Source of the DNA: Candidatus Omnitrophota bacterium
GTDB lineage: Bacteria; Omnitrophota; Gorgyraeia; Gorgyraeales; Gorgyraeaceae
Direction: 5' to 3'
Assembly (NCBI GenBank): GCA_018819285.1
Contig: JAHJQM010000021.1
Location: 1-61,949 of the forward strand
DNA length: 61,949 bases
Shown here: one piece after another, positions 1 to 8,481 of the stretch
Layout: each line of letters opens with the position of its first letter
Position numbering within the stretch: position 1 is the stretch's first letter
Notes under the pieces: model-generated
What the model saw: only the letters and a program-made list of their open reading frames with translations
Database searches by the model: none
Told to the model about the DNA's origin: nothing
Made by a program: the position numbers and the translations under genes

Positions 1-252
1 CAGCTGATAATTTATGCCTCACTTTTGAGAAGCGAGATCAAGCCAGAGCCGCTCAGGCCTGAAAAAAGCCTTTTTGTTTTGCGAAACAGAAAATGCTGCA
101 TACTATTTATATTGCCTGTCAAAACAAAACGGAGCGAGGCCCAAATGTTCATATACTAAATTGCCTTAAGATTTATTAGGCCGAGCGTCTTTTTGAACGG
201 CCTGAGCGGCTCTGGCAATGGAATATGTGTTACCTAACTATTCAAATAGTAC
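1..252. repeat. Large palindromic element L1 (right part; left end outside window)
   Basis: Non-coding region with a perfect 18-bp inverted repeat at 42-59 and 199-216, enclosing about 140 bp with weaker internal pairing. The right end at 222-252 carries the motif TGTGTTACC followed by ATTCAAATAGTAC, shared with the right ends of the elements ending at 8423, 21099 and 45750. The interior differs from those three copies. No credible coding sequence is present. It ends 25 bp before the -35 box of the pgk promoter. Confidence 0.75.
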
Positions 253-277
253 AGGTCATTTTGATTTTTTAGTTGAT

Positions 278-305
278 TTGAATAGAGATATATGTTATAT
301 ATAAT
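278..305 (+). promoter_or_regulatory. Predicted sigma70 promoter of pgk operon
   Basis: TTGAAT at 278-283, a 16-bp spacer and TATAAT at 300-305. The predicted start near 312 leaves a leader of about 20 nt with a purine-rich ribosome-binding site (AAGGGAG) before the ATG at 332. Confidence 0.6.
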
Positions 306-331
306 ATCCTGTATACGGAGAATAAGGGAGC

Positions 332-1513
332 ATGAACAAGAAGACTATTAAAGACGTTAATATTAAAGGCAAAAGGGTTTTGATGAGGGTGGATTTTAAT
401 GTGCCGCTCAATAAAGACTTGAAGATAGAAGACGATACAAGGATTGTCGCAGCGCTGCCTAGTATAAAATATGCTGTTGATAATGGGGCAAGGCTTATAC
501 TTATGAGCCATCTAGGGAGGCCAAAAGGCGCAGATGATTCGTTGCGCCTGGATCCTGTGGCTAAGAGGCTTTCAGAACTTTTGGGCAAAAAGGTTGTAAA
601 GCTTAATGATTGTATAGGTAGCGAGGTTCAGAAGGCTGTTTCAGAGATGAGGGACGGAGATGTGATTCTATTGGAGAATCTGAGATTCCATGTCGAGGAA
701 GAGGGAAATAACCCAGAGTTCGCAAAAAAATTAGCCGGGTTAGGGGAGATTTACGTAAATGACGCATTCGGCACTGCTCATAGGGCTCATGCGTCTACGG
801 AAGGTGTTACTAAATTTTTAAAGGTTTCTGTTGCAGGATTTTTATTGGCAAAAGAGATAGAGTATTTTGACAAGGCCCTTTCAAATCCGCCTAAGCCATT
901 CGTAGCTATTTTAGGAGGCGCAAAGGTTTCTGATAAAATAATGGTTATTGAAAATCTCATGAATAAGGTAGACGCAATTCTTATAGGCGGCGGCATGGCT
1001 TATACGTTTTTAAAAGCTCAGGGCATGGAGATAGGAAGCTCAAAACTAGAAGCCGATAAAATAGATGTCGCAAGGGCTATTATTGAGAAAGCAAAGAAGC
1101 TTGGCATTAAATTGGTTCTACCGGTGGATCATCTTATAGCTGATAAGGTGGATGCTATCAGTAATACCAGGGTGGTTACTGATGTTGTGCCTCAGGGTTG
1201 GATGGCAGTGGATATAGGCCCAAAGACAGTGGATGAATTTAAGAAAGAACTGAGAAGTGCAAAGATGATTATATGGAACGGCCCTCTTGGAGTGTTTGAG
1301 ATAACCAAGTTCTCAAGAGGCACAGAAGATATTGCAAGGTTTATAGCAGGCCTTAAGACTATTAGTATTATAGGCGGAGGCGATACAGCAAGCGCAATCG
1401 CTAAGTTTGGATTAGAGCATGCAATGTCGCATATTTCTACCGGCGGAGGAGCGTCGTTGGAGTATATGGAAGGAAAAATTCTTCCGGGTATAGCAGCGCT
1501 TAATGAGAAGTAG
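332..1513 (+). CDS. pgk: Phosphoglycerate kinase
   Basis: Cytosolic glycolytic/gluconeogenic enzyme transferring phosphate between 1,3-bisphosphoglycerate and ADP. Its 393 residues are the normal full length. The N-terminal substrate domain shows RVDFNVPL near residue 20 and the SHLGRP arginine motif near 62. The C-terminal nucleotide domain shows LGGAKVSDK near 195 and the GGGDTA loop near 348. The ATG is preceded by AAGGGAG. It is the first gene of a glycolytic unit followed 17 nt later by tpiA. Identification rests on several family signatures and is secure. Confidence 0.98.
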   Translation: MNKKTIKDVNIKGKRVLMRVDFNVPLNKDLKIEDDTRIVAALPSIKYAVDNGARLILMSHLGRPKGADDSLRLDPVAKRLSELLGKKVVKLNDCIGSEVQKAVSEMRDGDVILLENLRFHVEEEGNNPEFAKKLAGLGEIYVNDAFGTAHRAHASTEGVTKFLKVSVAGFLLAKEIEYFDKALSNPPKPFVAILGGAKVSDKIMVIENLMNKVDAILIGGGMAYTFLKAQGMEIGSSKLEADKIDVARAIIEKAKKLGIKLVLPVDHLIADKVDAISNTRVVTDVVPQGWMAVDIGPKTVDEFKKELRSAKMIIWNGPLGVFEITKFSRGTEDIARFIAGLKTISIIGGGDTASAIAKFGLEHAMSHISTGGGASLEYMEGKILPGIAALNEK

Positions 1514-1530
1514 TTAGAGGAGATATTGAT

Positions 1531-2289
1531 ATGAGAAGGCCGATTATTGCAGGAAATTGGAAGATGCATAAGACAGTCCAGGATGCCCTTGATATAGCTA
1601 TTGGGTTAAAGAGAAAGTTTTATACATTCGGAGAGGCTGACATTGTAATATGTCCGGGTTTTACTGCTTTGAGTAAAGTTGGCGATGAGATTTCTGATTC
1701 AAGTATTATGTTGGGCGCTCAGGATGTTTACTGGGAAGAGGAAGGCGCTTTCACAGGAGAGGTCTCTCCTAAGATGTTAAAGGACGTAAGAGTCAGATAC
1801 GTAATTGTCGGTCATTCCGAACGAAGGAGTTTATTTGGAGAAACAGACGAAGCTGTAAATAAAAAAGTAAAGGTAGTGTTTAGATATGGCATGATTCCTA
1901 TAATGTGCATCGGCGAAAAATTGGAAGAAAGAGATAATGGCACAACATATGAAGTCCTTGAAAAACAACTTACGAGGGGACTTAAAGACCTGACAAAAGA
2001 TGATATCCCAAGGCTTATTATTGCGTATGAGCCTGTATGGGCAATAGGAACAGGAAGGACAGCTGCGCCTCGCGAAGCACAGGAGGCGCATAAGTTTATA
2101 AGGAATTTTATAGAGAAGCATTTTGAAAAAGAAGCTTCAATGAAGGTGCGAATTCAGTATGGTGGAAGCGTGAAGTCTGATAATATTGCCAAATTGATGG
2201 CAGAGGAAGATATTGACGGCGCTCTTGTGGGCGGCGCAAGTTTAGATGTAAATACGTTTGTCCAGATTGTAGAAAATTCCATCTTATGA
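1531..2289 (+). CDS. tpiA: Triosephosphate isomerase
   Basis: Interconverts dihydroxyacetone phosphate and glyceraldehyde 3-phosphate in the cytosol. The 252-residue TIM barrel has all catalytic residues: Lys11 in GNWKM, His95 in VGHSERR and Glu167 in AYEPVWAIGTG. The phosphate-binding YGGSV motif is near the C-terminus. It lies 17 nt after pgk with an AGAGGAGAT ribosome-binding site, so the two are very likely cotranscribed. Confidence 0.98.
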   Translation: MRRPIIAGNWKMHKTVQDALDIAIGLKRKFYTFGEADIVICPGFTALSKVGDEISDSSIMLGAQDVYWEEEGAFTGEVSPKMLKDVRVRYVIVGHSERRSLFGETDEAVNKKVKVVFRYGMIPIMCIGEKLEERDNGTTYEVLEKQLTRGLKDLTKDDIPRLIIAYEPVWAIGTGRTAAPREAQEAHKFIRNFIEKHFEKEASMKVRIQYGGSVKSDNIAKLMAEEDIDGALVGGASLDVNTFVQIVENSIL

Positions 2290-2311
2290 TGTTAGAAGAA
2301 AAAGGAGAAAT

Positions 2312-2680
2312 ATGTATTCTATTTTGACAGTAATCCACGTAATCATAAGTCTTTTTTTAATAGTTGTAATATTATTACAGGCAGGTAAAGGCGGAGGCCT
2401 TGCAGATACATTTGGTGGTTCCCAGATGCAGAATCTTTTTGGCACAAAGAGCACCACTGTCCTTACCAAGCTTACAGCTGTATGCGCCATAGGTTTTATA
2501 GTTACTTGTATTAGCCTGGCAATTATATCCAGCCGTCAAACCAAATCTATTGTAGATAATGTAAATATGCCTCAGGTTGCGCCTGTATCTGTGTCTCAGG
2601 CCAATAATTCAACGCCGCAAGCTCAAGTTCCAGCTACAGCTGAACCAGTGCCGCAAGGAAGCGCTAACGAAGTTAAGTAG
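2312..2680 (+). CDS. secG: Preprotein translocase subunit SecG
   Basis: Small inner-membrane subunit of the SecYEG protein-export channel. Its 122 residues contain two membrane helices (about 4-22 and 53-71) separated by the diagnostic cytoplasmic stretch LLQAGKGGG...FGG...FGTKS. The last 40 residues are a Gln/Pro/Ala-rich tail, a frequent variable extension. It follows tpiA at 22 nt with a good ribosome-binding site. The triad pgk-tpiA-secG is a widespread bacterial arrangement. Confidence 0.96.
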   Translation: MYSILTVIHVIISLFLIVVILLQAGKGGGLADTFGGSQMQNLFGTKSTTVLTKLTAVCAIGFIVTCISLAIISSRQTKSIVDNVNMPQVAPVSVSQANNSTPQAQVPATAEPVPQGSANEVK

Positions 2681-2700
2681 CGCGAGGGGCGACTCATTAT

Positions 2701-4380
2701 ATGAACAAATATTCTAACAGTACATCCGCCGCTTTTAAAAAAGCGGCTTTTTTATGGTATGGAATTTCAAAAACTGAAATTCCAACCACTAAAAATCGCT
2801 TAAAAAGTTATCGCAAAGCGATTTTCTTGGTTACAATTCTATTTTTACTGGGATTTACGCCAAACTATGGAGATACCATAGTTACAGGATCTATAGGAGA
2901 GCCAAGGACTCTTGTGCCAATTTTGGCATCTGACAGCTCTTCTGGGACTATCTGCAGCCTTATTTTTAATGGCCTTGTAAAATACGACAAAGACTTAAAC
3001 CTCACAGGGGATCTGGCAGAGAAATGGGAGGTTTCGCAGGATGGACTTGATATCACATTCTATTTGAGAAAAGGAGTTTTATGGCATGACGGAGCGCCAT
3101 TTACTTCGAAAGATGTAGAATTTACGTATAAAAGTTTAATTGACCCAAATGTAAGGACTCCATATGGTGGAGATTTTCAGATGGTAAAAAGCCTTAAGGT
3201 CATAGATGATTATACGTTAAAGGTTTTTTACAAAGAGCCTTTTTCTCCAGGGCTAGCGAGCTGGGGCATGAATATTATGCCAGCGCATTTATTAGAAAAA
3301 GAAGATCTTAACGCTACAAAATTTGCAAGAAATCCTATCGGCACAGGGCCTTATAAATTTAAATTATGGAAGACAGGCGAAAGAGTAGAACTTGTTTCGA
3401 ATCACGATTATTTTGAGGGCAGACCTTGTATTGACGGGTATATCTATAGGGTTATACCTGACACGGCCACCCTGTTTCTTGAATTAAGGGCCCAGGCAGT
3501 GGATTATACATCTTTGACACCCATACAATACAGGCGTCAGACAGAAACAGAATTTTTCAAAAAGAATTTCCAGAGGTTTAATTTTCCGAGTTTTGGATAT
3601 ACATATATGGGTTATAATTTAAAAGACCCTAAATTTAAAAATGTAGATGTGAGAAGAGCGATAAATTATGCTGTAAATAAAGAAGAGATTATAAAGGGAG
3701 TGCTTCTTGGGCTTGGCAGGATTTCAACAGGACCTTTTATACCAGAGTCGTGGGCATATAATAAAGATGTCTTGCCTCTTGAATACGACCCCGGAAAAGC
3801 AAAAGAGCTTTTAAAAAATGCAGGTTGGTCGGATTCAGATGGAGATGGCATTTTAGAAAAAGATGGGATAAAATTTTCATTCACGGTTATTACTAATCAA
3901 GGCAATGACGAACGCAAGATGACGCTAGAGATAATACAAAGAAGGCTCAGAGAAGTAGGGATTGAGGTTAAGATAAAGATCATAGAGTGGAGCGCGTTTG
4001 TGAGTGAATTTATAGATAAAAGGCGGTTCGAGGCTGTTCTTTTGGGTTGGGGGCTGTCTTTGGATCCAGACATGTATGATATATGGCATTCCTCAAAGAC
4101 AAGAGAAGGAGAATTTAATTTTATCGGGTATTCTAACAAGGAGGTAGATAGGCTGCTTTTAGAAGGCAGGCGAACTTTTAATCAAGAAGAACGTAAGCGT
4201 ATTTACCATAGGATACATGAGATTTTATACGAAGACGAGCCTTGTTTATTTTTATTTGTTCCAGATGCTTTACCTGTATTGCATAACCGTTTTAAAGGCG
4301 TTGAAGTCGCGCCTAGCGGCATAGGGTATAATTTTATAAAATGGTTCGTGCCTCGCAGCGAACAACGCTACACCCGCTAA
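2701..4380 (+). CDS. Peptide/nickel-type ABC transporter substrate-binding protein (SBP_bac_5)
   Basis: Periplasmic binding component of an oligopeptide/dipeptide-type ABC importer; 559 residues. The family-5 domain covers about residues 70-540 and includes the typical WHDGAPFTSKDV and ARNPIGTGPY segments. A hydrophobic signal segment (about 41-55) follows a long basic N-region. The start is uncertain: the ATG at 2701 leaves an unusual N-terminal extension whose DNA contains a terminator-like hairpin and two more hairpins (2728-2825). A TTG at 2827 is the alternative but would lack a basic N-region. It heads a five-gene transporter operon. The ligand cannot be assigned. Confidence 0.9.
   Translation: MNKYSNSTSAAFKKAAFLWYGISKTEIPTTKNRLKSYRKAIFLVTILFLLGFTPNYGDTIVTGSIGEPRTLVPILASDSSSGTICSLIFNGLVKYDKDLNLTGDLAEKWEVSQDGLDITFYLRKGVLWHDGAPFTSKDVEFTYKSLIDPNVRTPYGGDFQMVKSLKVIDDYTLKVFYKEPFSPGLASWGMNIMPAHLLEKEDLNATKFARNPIGTGPYKFKLWKTGERVELVSNHDYFEGRPCIDGYIYRVIPDTATLFLELRAQAVDYTSLTPIQYRRQTETEFFKKNFQRFNFPSFGYTYMGYNLKDPKFKNVDVRRAINYAVNKEEIIKGVLLGLGRISTGPFIPESWAYNKDVLPLEYDPGKAKELLKNAGWSDSDGDGILEKDGIKFSFTVITNQGNDERKMTLEIIQRRLREVGIEVKIKIIEWSAFVSEFIDKRRFEAVLLGWGLSLDPDMYDIWHSSKTREGEFNFIGYSNKEVDRLLLEGRRTFNQEERKRIYHRIHEILYEDEPCLFLFVPDALPVLHNRFKGVEVAPSGIGYNFIKWFVPRSEQRYTR
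2728..2753 (+). terminator. Intrinsic terminator after secG
   Basis: A 9-bp GC-rich stem (2728-2736 with 2739-2747) is followed at once by six T residues. It lies 48 nt after the secG stop but inside the longest reading frame of the next gene, so it may terminate the pgk-tpiA-secG transcript or attenuate entry into the transporter operon. Confidence 0.65.
2761..2825. repeat. Two consecutive hairpins in the 5' coding end of the transporter gene
   Basis: A perfect 9-bp inverted repeat (2761-2769 / 2775-2783) is followed by a perfect 10-bp one (2792-2801 / 2816-2825). With the terminator hairpin just upstream they form three hairpins in 98 nt, all within the predicted N-terminal extension of the binding protein. 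Confidence 0.7.
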
Positions 4381-4413
4381 GTTGACACTCTGACATTGTT
4401 AGAGTGTCAACTT
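4379..4413. repeat. F1 palindrome, copy 1
   Basis: A 35-nt hairpin with arms beginning AAGTTGACACTCT and ending AGAGTGTCAACTT around a GACATTGTT centre. The stop codon of the binding-protein gene (4378-4380) overlaps its left arm. The permease start codon is 16 nt after its end. It is one of seven copies in the window. Confidence 0.9.
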
Positions 4414-4429
4414 AGGGAATAAAGGATAT

Positions 4430-5401
4430 ATGGGGAAGTATGTTTTTAAGAGGATTATTGGGTTAGCGGCGCTTTTATTGGGCATAACTATTATCACATT
4501 CAGCGTTATTCATATTGCGCCCGGGAGGCCTACTGATTTAGAAGCGCAATTTAATCCTAAGGTTTCAATGGAGGCAAGAGAGCGGATCGCTCATTTATAT
4601 GGACTGGATAAACCATTACATATTCAATACATTGAATGGCTGAAAAGATTCGCAAGGCTTGATTTTGGAATTTCTTTTATGGATTCAAGGCCTGTGATGC
4701 AGAAGATATTGGAGCGCATGCCTATAACCCTTACAATAGAATTATTTTCAATTATTTTGATATTATTAATCGGCATCCCTATAGGGGTGGGTTCAGCGGT
4801 TAAAGAAGGAAGTTTTTATGATAGATTTATGACAGTTTTTGTATTTATAGGTTTTGCAATGCCGACTTTCTGGTTAAGCCTTATACTTATGGATTTTATA
4901 GGCGTAAGATGGGGTATATTGCCGATATCTGGGATAAAATCTTTGGAATTTGAAAAGTTTGGAAATTTTGAGAAAATTATTGATATGTCAAAACACCTGA
5001 TTCTCCCGGTGTTTGTTTCGGCTTTCGGAGGCCTCGCAGGTATATCAAGATATATGAGAAGCAGTATGTTGAATGTTTTAAAACAGGATTATATTCGGAC
5101 AGCTAGAGCTAAAGGATTAAGAGAAAAGGATGTGTTGTATAAACATGCATTGAAGAACGCGCTTTTACCTGTTGTAACTATACTAGGCTTATCTGTGCCA
5201 GGGCTTATAGGAGGTAGTGTTATTTTTGAATCTATATTCAGCATACCAGGCATGGGCAGGCTTTTTTATGAATCAGTAATGGCAAGGGATTATCCTGTGA
5301 TAATGGGGGTTTTGGTTATTGGAGCAGTACTCACGCTTTTAGGAAACCTATTGGCAGATATTTCATATGCGGCAGTTGATCCGAGGATAAAACTTGAATA
5401 A
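4430..5401 (+). CDS. ABC transporter permease, DppB/OppB type
   Basis: Inner-membrane permease subunit; 323 residues. It has an N-terminal membrane helix (about 8-28), a periplasmic loop and a five-helix BPD_transp_1 domain. The ATPase-contact EAA loop [10 protein letters not shown] is near residue 225. The start ATG has the ribosome-binding site AAAGGAT after the F1 hairpin. Its 3' end overlaps the second permease by 8 nt, indicating translational coupling. Substrate unknown, probably peptides. Confidence 0.93.
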   Translation: MGKYVFKRIIGLAALLLGITIITFSVIHIAPGRPTDLEAQFNPKVSMEARERIAHLYGLDKPLHIQYIEWLKRFARLDFGISFMDSRPVMQKILERMPITLTIELFSIILILLIGIPIGVGSAVKEGSFYDRFMTVFVFIGFAMPTFWLSLILMDFIGVRWGILPISGIKSLEFEKFGNFEKIIDMSKHLILPVFVSAFGGLAGISRYMRSSMLNVLKQDYIRTARAKGLREKDVLYKHALKNALLPVVTILGLSVPGLIGGSVIFESIFSIPGMGRLFYESVMARDYPVIMGVLVIGAVLTLLGNLLADISYAAVDPRIKLE

Positions 5402-6188
5402 ATTAACTATTTTTGGAATATGTATTGTAGGATTTTTTATAATAATAGCTATTTTTGCGCCTATCTTTGCGCCTTATAATCCAGGACAGATTGATATTGA
5501 AAATATACTTACAGCGCCTACAAGTTCACATATTTTTGGGACAGACAGCCTGGGGAGAGATTTATTTTCTAGAATGGTTTACGGGACTAGGATATCTTTA
5601 ATGGTAGGTTTTATAGCAGTTGGCATTGCTAGCCTGATAGGCATAGCTCTCGGCGCAATAGCAGGTTATTACGGTAACTGGGTGGACGGTATTATCATGA
5701 GATTTATAGATATAATGCTTTGTTTCCCGACATTTTTCCTGATACTGGCTGTGATTGCGTTATTGGAGCCTAGTATAATAAATATAATGATGATAATAGG
5801 CGCGACGAGCTGGATGGGTATGGCCCGGCTTATGCGTGCAGAAATATTGAGTTTAAAAGAAAGGGATTTTATATATGCTGAAAGGGCGATAGGCGCAAGC
5901 GACTTCAGGATAATTACCAGGCATTTGATTCCGAATGCAATGGCTCCGGTATTAGTGAGCATAACTCTTGGAATAGCAGGCGCTATTTTAGTAGAGTCAA
6001 GTTTGAGTTTTTTAGGCATAGGGGTTCAGCCACCTACTCCAAGCTGGGGCAATATTCTTAGCGAAGGAAAAGCTGTTATGGGCGCTGGCTGGTGGATGAT
6101 GTTATTTCCAGGTATGGCGATTTTTATAACAGTGTTGGGTTATAACTTGCTGGGTGAGGGAATAAGGGAAAGATTGTTGAAATCATAA
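5394..6188 (+). CDS. ABC transporter permease, DppC/OppC type
   Basis: Second permease subunit; 264 residues. It starts with a membrane helix and the proline-rich FAPYNPG turn. The [13 protein letters not shown] motif typical of DppC-like proteins follows near residue 50, and the EAA loop YAERAIGAS is near 163. The start is TTG at 5394, inside the end of the preceding gene (8-nt overlap). The usual N-terminal cytoplasmic extension is very short. It should form the membrane channel with the upstream permease. Confidence 0.92.
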   Translation: MNKLTIFGICIVGFFIIIAIFAPIFAPYNPGQIDIENILTAPTSSHIFGTDSLGRDLFSRMVYGTRISLMVGFIAVGIASLIGIALGAIAGYYGNWVDGIIMRFIDIMLCFPTFFLILAVIALLEPSIINIMMIIGATSWMGMARLMRAEILSLKERDFIYAERAIGASDFRIITRHLIPNAMAPVLVSITLGIAGAILVESSLSFLGIGVQPPTPSWGNILSEGKAVMGAGWWMMLFPGMAIFITVLGYNLLGEGIRERLLKS

Positions 6189-6204
6189 ACAGGTGACAAG
6201 ATAT

Positions 6205-7176
6205 ATGTTATTGCAGATAAAAAATTTAAAAGTTGGGTATAGGAATATAGAAGTTGTGAGAGGGGTTGAATTGAATATTGATAAGGGTGAATGCGTGGGC
6301 CTTATAGGCGAATCAGGCTGCGGGAAAACTACAGTAGGCTTAAGCGTAACAAAACTTATACCGGAAAGAATAGGAATGACTTCCGGAGAAATTTTATTCG
6401 AAGATAAAAATATATTAAAATTAAACCCTGAAGAATTAAGAAATATAAGAGGCAAAAAAATTTCGTACGTATTTCAGGAGCCATTCAGTTCGTTGAACCC
6501 TGTTTTTACAGTATACGAACAGATAAGGGAAATGCTGGAAAAAAAGAATAATATCTACATCCAGATAGCCGAGATTTTAAAAAGCGTTGGGCTTGAAAAA
6601 ATTATAGGCAGGAAAAATGTATATCCTCATGAGCTTTCAGGCGGCATGCAGCAGAGGGCAATGATAGGGATGGCAATTGCGTCTAAGCCAAGTCTGGTAA
6701 TTTTGGATGAGCCAACTACCGCGCTTGATGTAACTATCCAGCGCCAGATATTAGATCTTATTACAGGGCTTAAGAATAAGATGAACCTGTCAATTTTATT
6801 TATATCCCATGATCTTAGGATAGTTTTCAGTATTGCTGACAAGATTGGCATTATGTATGCTGGGAAGATTGTAGAATATGGCACAAAAGAAAAGATTATT
6901 TCCAGCCCGTCTCATCCTTATACAATAGGCCTTATTGATTCGATACCATCATTTGAGCATAGAAAGCAACTTTTTAATGTAATAGGAGGAAAAGCGCCTT
7001 TATTTTCTGAACTGCCCAAAGGTTGTAAATTTTATCCACGTTGTAGGTTCAGGATAAAGGAATGTTTAAAAAAAGAGCCGGAATTAAAAGATATATCTGC
7101 TGACCATTTTTCAAGATGCATATTGACTTCGGAAATCGCCGCACGGCGACTTCCGAAGCAGAATAGGTCTATATGA
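6205..7176 (+). CDS. ABC transporter ATPase, DppD/OppD type
   Basis: Cytoplasmic ATPase energising the peptide-type importer; 323 residues. Walker A is GESGCGKTT, the signature LSGGMQQR and Walker B LVILDEPTT. The C-terminal oligopeptide-transporter domain carries CKFYPRC and a later cysteine, as in Fe-S or zinc-type DppD tails. The ATG at 6205 is preferred over the in-frame GTG at 6193 because AGGTGA at 6191-6196 is well placed for it. The last codons lie in a palindrome (7127-7158). It overlaps the next ATPase by 4 nt. Confidence 0.93.
   Translation: MLLQIKNLKVGYRNIEVVRGVELNIDKGECVGLIGESGCGKTTVGLSVTKLIPERIGMTSGEILFEDKNILKLNPEELRNIRGKKISYVFQEPFSSLNPVFTVYEQIREMLEKKNNIYIQIAEILKSVGLEKIIGRKNVYPHELSGGMQQRAMIGMAIASKPSLVILDEPTTALDVTIQRQILDLITGLKNKMNLSILFISHDLRIVFSIADKIGIMYAGKIVEYGTKEKIISSPSHPYTIGLIDSIPSFEHRKQLFNVIGGKAPLFSELPKGCKFYPRCRFRIKECLKKEPELKDISADHFSRCILTSEIAARRLPKQNRSI
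7127..7158. repeat. Palindrome inside the 3' end of the DppD-like gene
   Basis: Arms 7127-7141 and 7144-7158 match at 14 of 15 positions. They encode part of the final residues (SEIAARRLPK), a segment beyond the conserved C-terminal domain. This looks like a palindromic insertion accommodated in the reading frame. Confidence 0.7.
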
Positions 7177-7928
7177 AATTATTAAAGATAGATAGTTTAC
7201 ATAAGACTTTTAAAAAACATAAGGTTAGCGCTGTGGATGGCGCAAGCTTTTCAATTTTTAAAGGTGAAGTGCTGGGCCTTGTAGGAGAATCAGGGTGCGG
7301 AAAGACGACACTTGCAAAGTTAATATTGCGTCTCATTGATGCGGATAAAGGCAGTATCTTTTACAAAGATAAGGATTTATTAAAGATTTCCCATAGCGAC
7401 ATGAGAAAAACGCGCAAAAGTTTACAAATAATATTTCAAGATCCATATGCGTCTCTGGATCCTAGAATGAGAATAGGAGAAGTAATAGAAGAGGTTTACG
7501 ATATTCATAAAAATGTTACTGGGCGAGAGAAAAAAAATAAAGCAATAGAACTGCTAGAAACAGTAGGGCTTGGAGAAGTATACTTACAAAGGCTTTCTTC
7601 AGAGCTTTCAGGCGGAGAACGCCAGCGCGTCGGCATTGCCAGAGCATTAGCAACTGACCCGGAATTTATAATATGCGACGAACCAGTGTCAAGCCTTGAT
7701 ATATCTATCCAGGCGCAGATCCTGAATCTTTTAATAGACCTGCAAAAAAGGAAAAATCTTACCTATCTATTTATAAGCCATGATCTTGGAGTCATAGGGT
7801 CTATATGCGACAGGGTAATGGTCATGCAGTCAGGAAAATTTGTTGAATCCGGTTCCTGCGAAACTATATTCAGAAACCCAAAGCACGAGTATACAAAGAC
7901 CCTCCTTAAATCCGCTTTATTGTCGTAA
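7173..7928 (+). CDS. ABC transporter ATPase, DppF/OppF type
   Basis: Second ATPase of the importer; 251 residues. Walker A is GESGCGKTT, the signature LSGGERQRVGIARAL and Walker B FIICDEPVSSLD. It overlaps the DppD-like gene by 4 nt, so the two subunits are probably made in equal amounts. It lacks the C-terminal cysteine-rich extension common in DppF and ends soon after the ATPase domain, which makes it shorter than usual (about 320). It closes the operon; a large palindromic element begins 38 nt later. Confidence 0.92.
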   Translation: MKLLKIDSLHKTFKKHKVSAVDGASFSIFKGEVLGLVGESGCGKTTLAKLILRLIDADKGSIFYKDKDLLKISHSDMRKTRKSLQIIFQDPYASLDPRMRIGEVIEEVYDIHKNVTGREKKNKAIELLETVGLGEVYLQRLSSELSGGERQRVGIARALATDPEFIICDEPVSSLDISIQAQILNLLIDLQKRKNLTYLFISHDLGVIGSICDRVMVMQSGKFVESGSCETIFRNPKHEYTKTLLKSALLS

Positions 7929-7966
7929 GAATATAACCCCTGATGCATCTATATAAAGGACAAAAT

Positions 7967-8423
7967 GTAATACTTTCAATGTTAGGTAATATTATAATGA
8001 GCTCTTGCCAGCCCTGGCAGGTTTTGAGAAAAGCCTCGCCGATTCGAGCGGGCACGGTGTCTGCTGAGCTAGCTGGAGCCTCGGGCGCAGAGAGTGTTTC
8101 GCCGGCCGCTACGGTTTACGGCTCGTTTTTTATACTGTAGGTAGTCTTGACAGTATAAAAAACTTCGCCGTAATCCCTTGCGGCCTTATATGCAAAAGAA
8201 TCTATTATGCCGAAACCTCTCAAATGCGCCCGGGGCTCCAGCTAGCTCAGCAGACGAGCGAGAATTGGCGCGGAGCGAAGTCCGCCACGCTGGGGCGGAC
8301 GAGCCTCCTTAGGAAAGCTCATGACTAAAAGTCCCAAGCGAGGCAGAAGTCCAGGGACGTCTTTTCGAAAGCCTGCCAGGGCTGGCGATTACGTAATGTG
8401 TTACCTGACCATTCAAATAATAC
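7967..8423. repeat. Large palindromic element L2
   Basis: A 457-bp non-coding element with imperfect 25-bp terminal inverted repeats (7967-7991 and about 8399-8423, sharing the AGGTAA block). Nested perfect arms follow: 15 bp at 8007-8021 / 8372-8386 and 21 bp at 8060-8080 / 8234-8254. The conserved core ends in a 14-bp apical stem (8125-8138 / 8150-8163). It fills the gap between the transporter operon and glgC. Short frames inside show no protein features and are not called. Confidence 0.85.
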
Positions 8424-8443
8424 AATGTAAAGGGCAATAAGAT

Positions 8444-8472
8444 TTGCATTTTATTTAAGGTTATTGTATAAT
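8444..8472 (+). promoter_or_regulatory. Predicted promoter of glgC (leaderless transcript)
   Basis: TTGCAT at 8444-8449, a 17-bp spacer and a consensus TATAAT at 8467-8472. The expected start point near 8479 is only about 3 nt before the glgC ATG at 8482. No ribosome-binding site is visible. The -35 box is 20 bp after the end of element L2. Confidence 0.7.
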
Positions 8473-8481
8473 AAACTCTCT

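Noticed and set aside
7943-8140. Open reading frame inside element L2
   Set aside because: It runs through palindromic repeat DNA, has no protein-like features, and its sequence follows the repeat rather than any protein conservation.
8464-8481. TTG 8464 as glgC start
   Set aside because: It overlaps the -10 box of the best promoter, and the conserved N-terminus begins just after ATG 8482.
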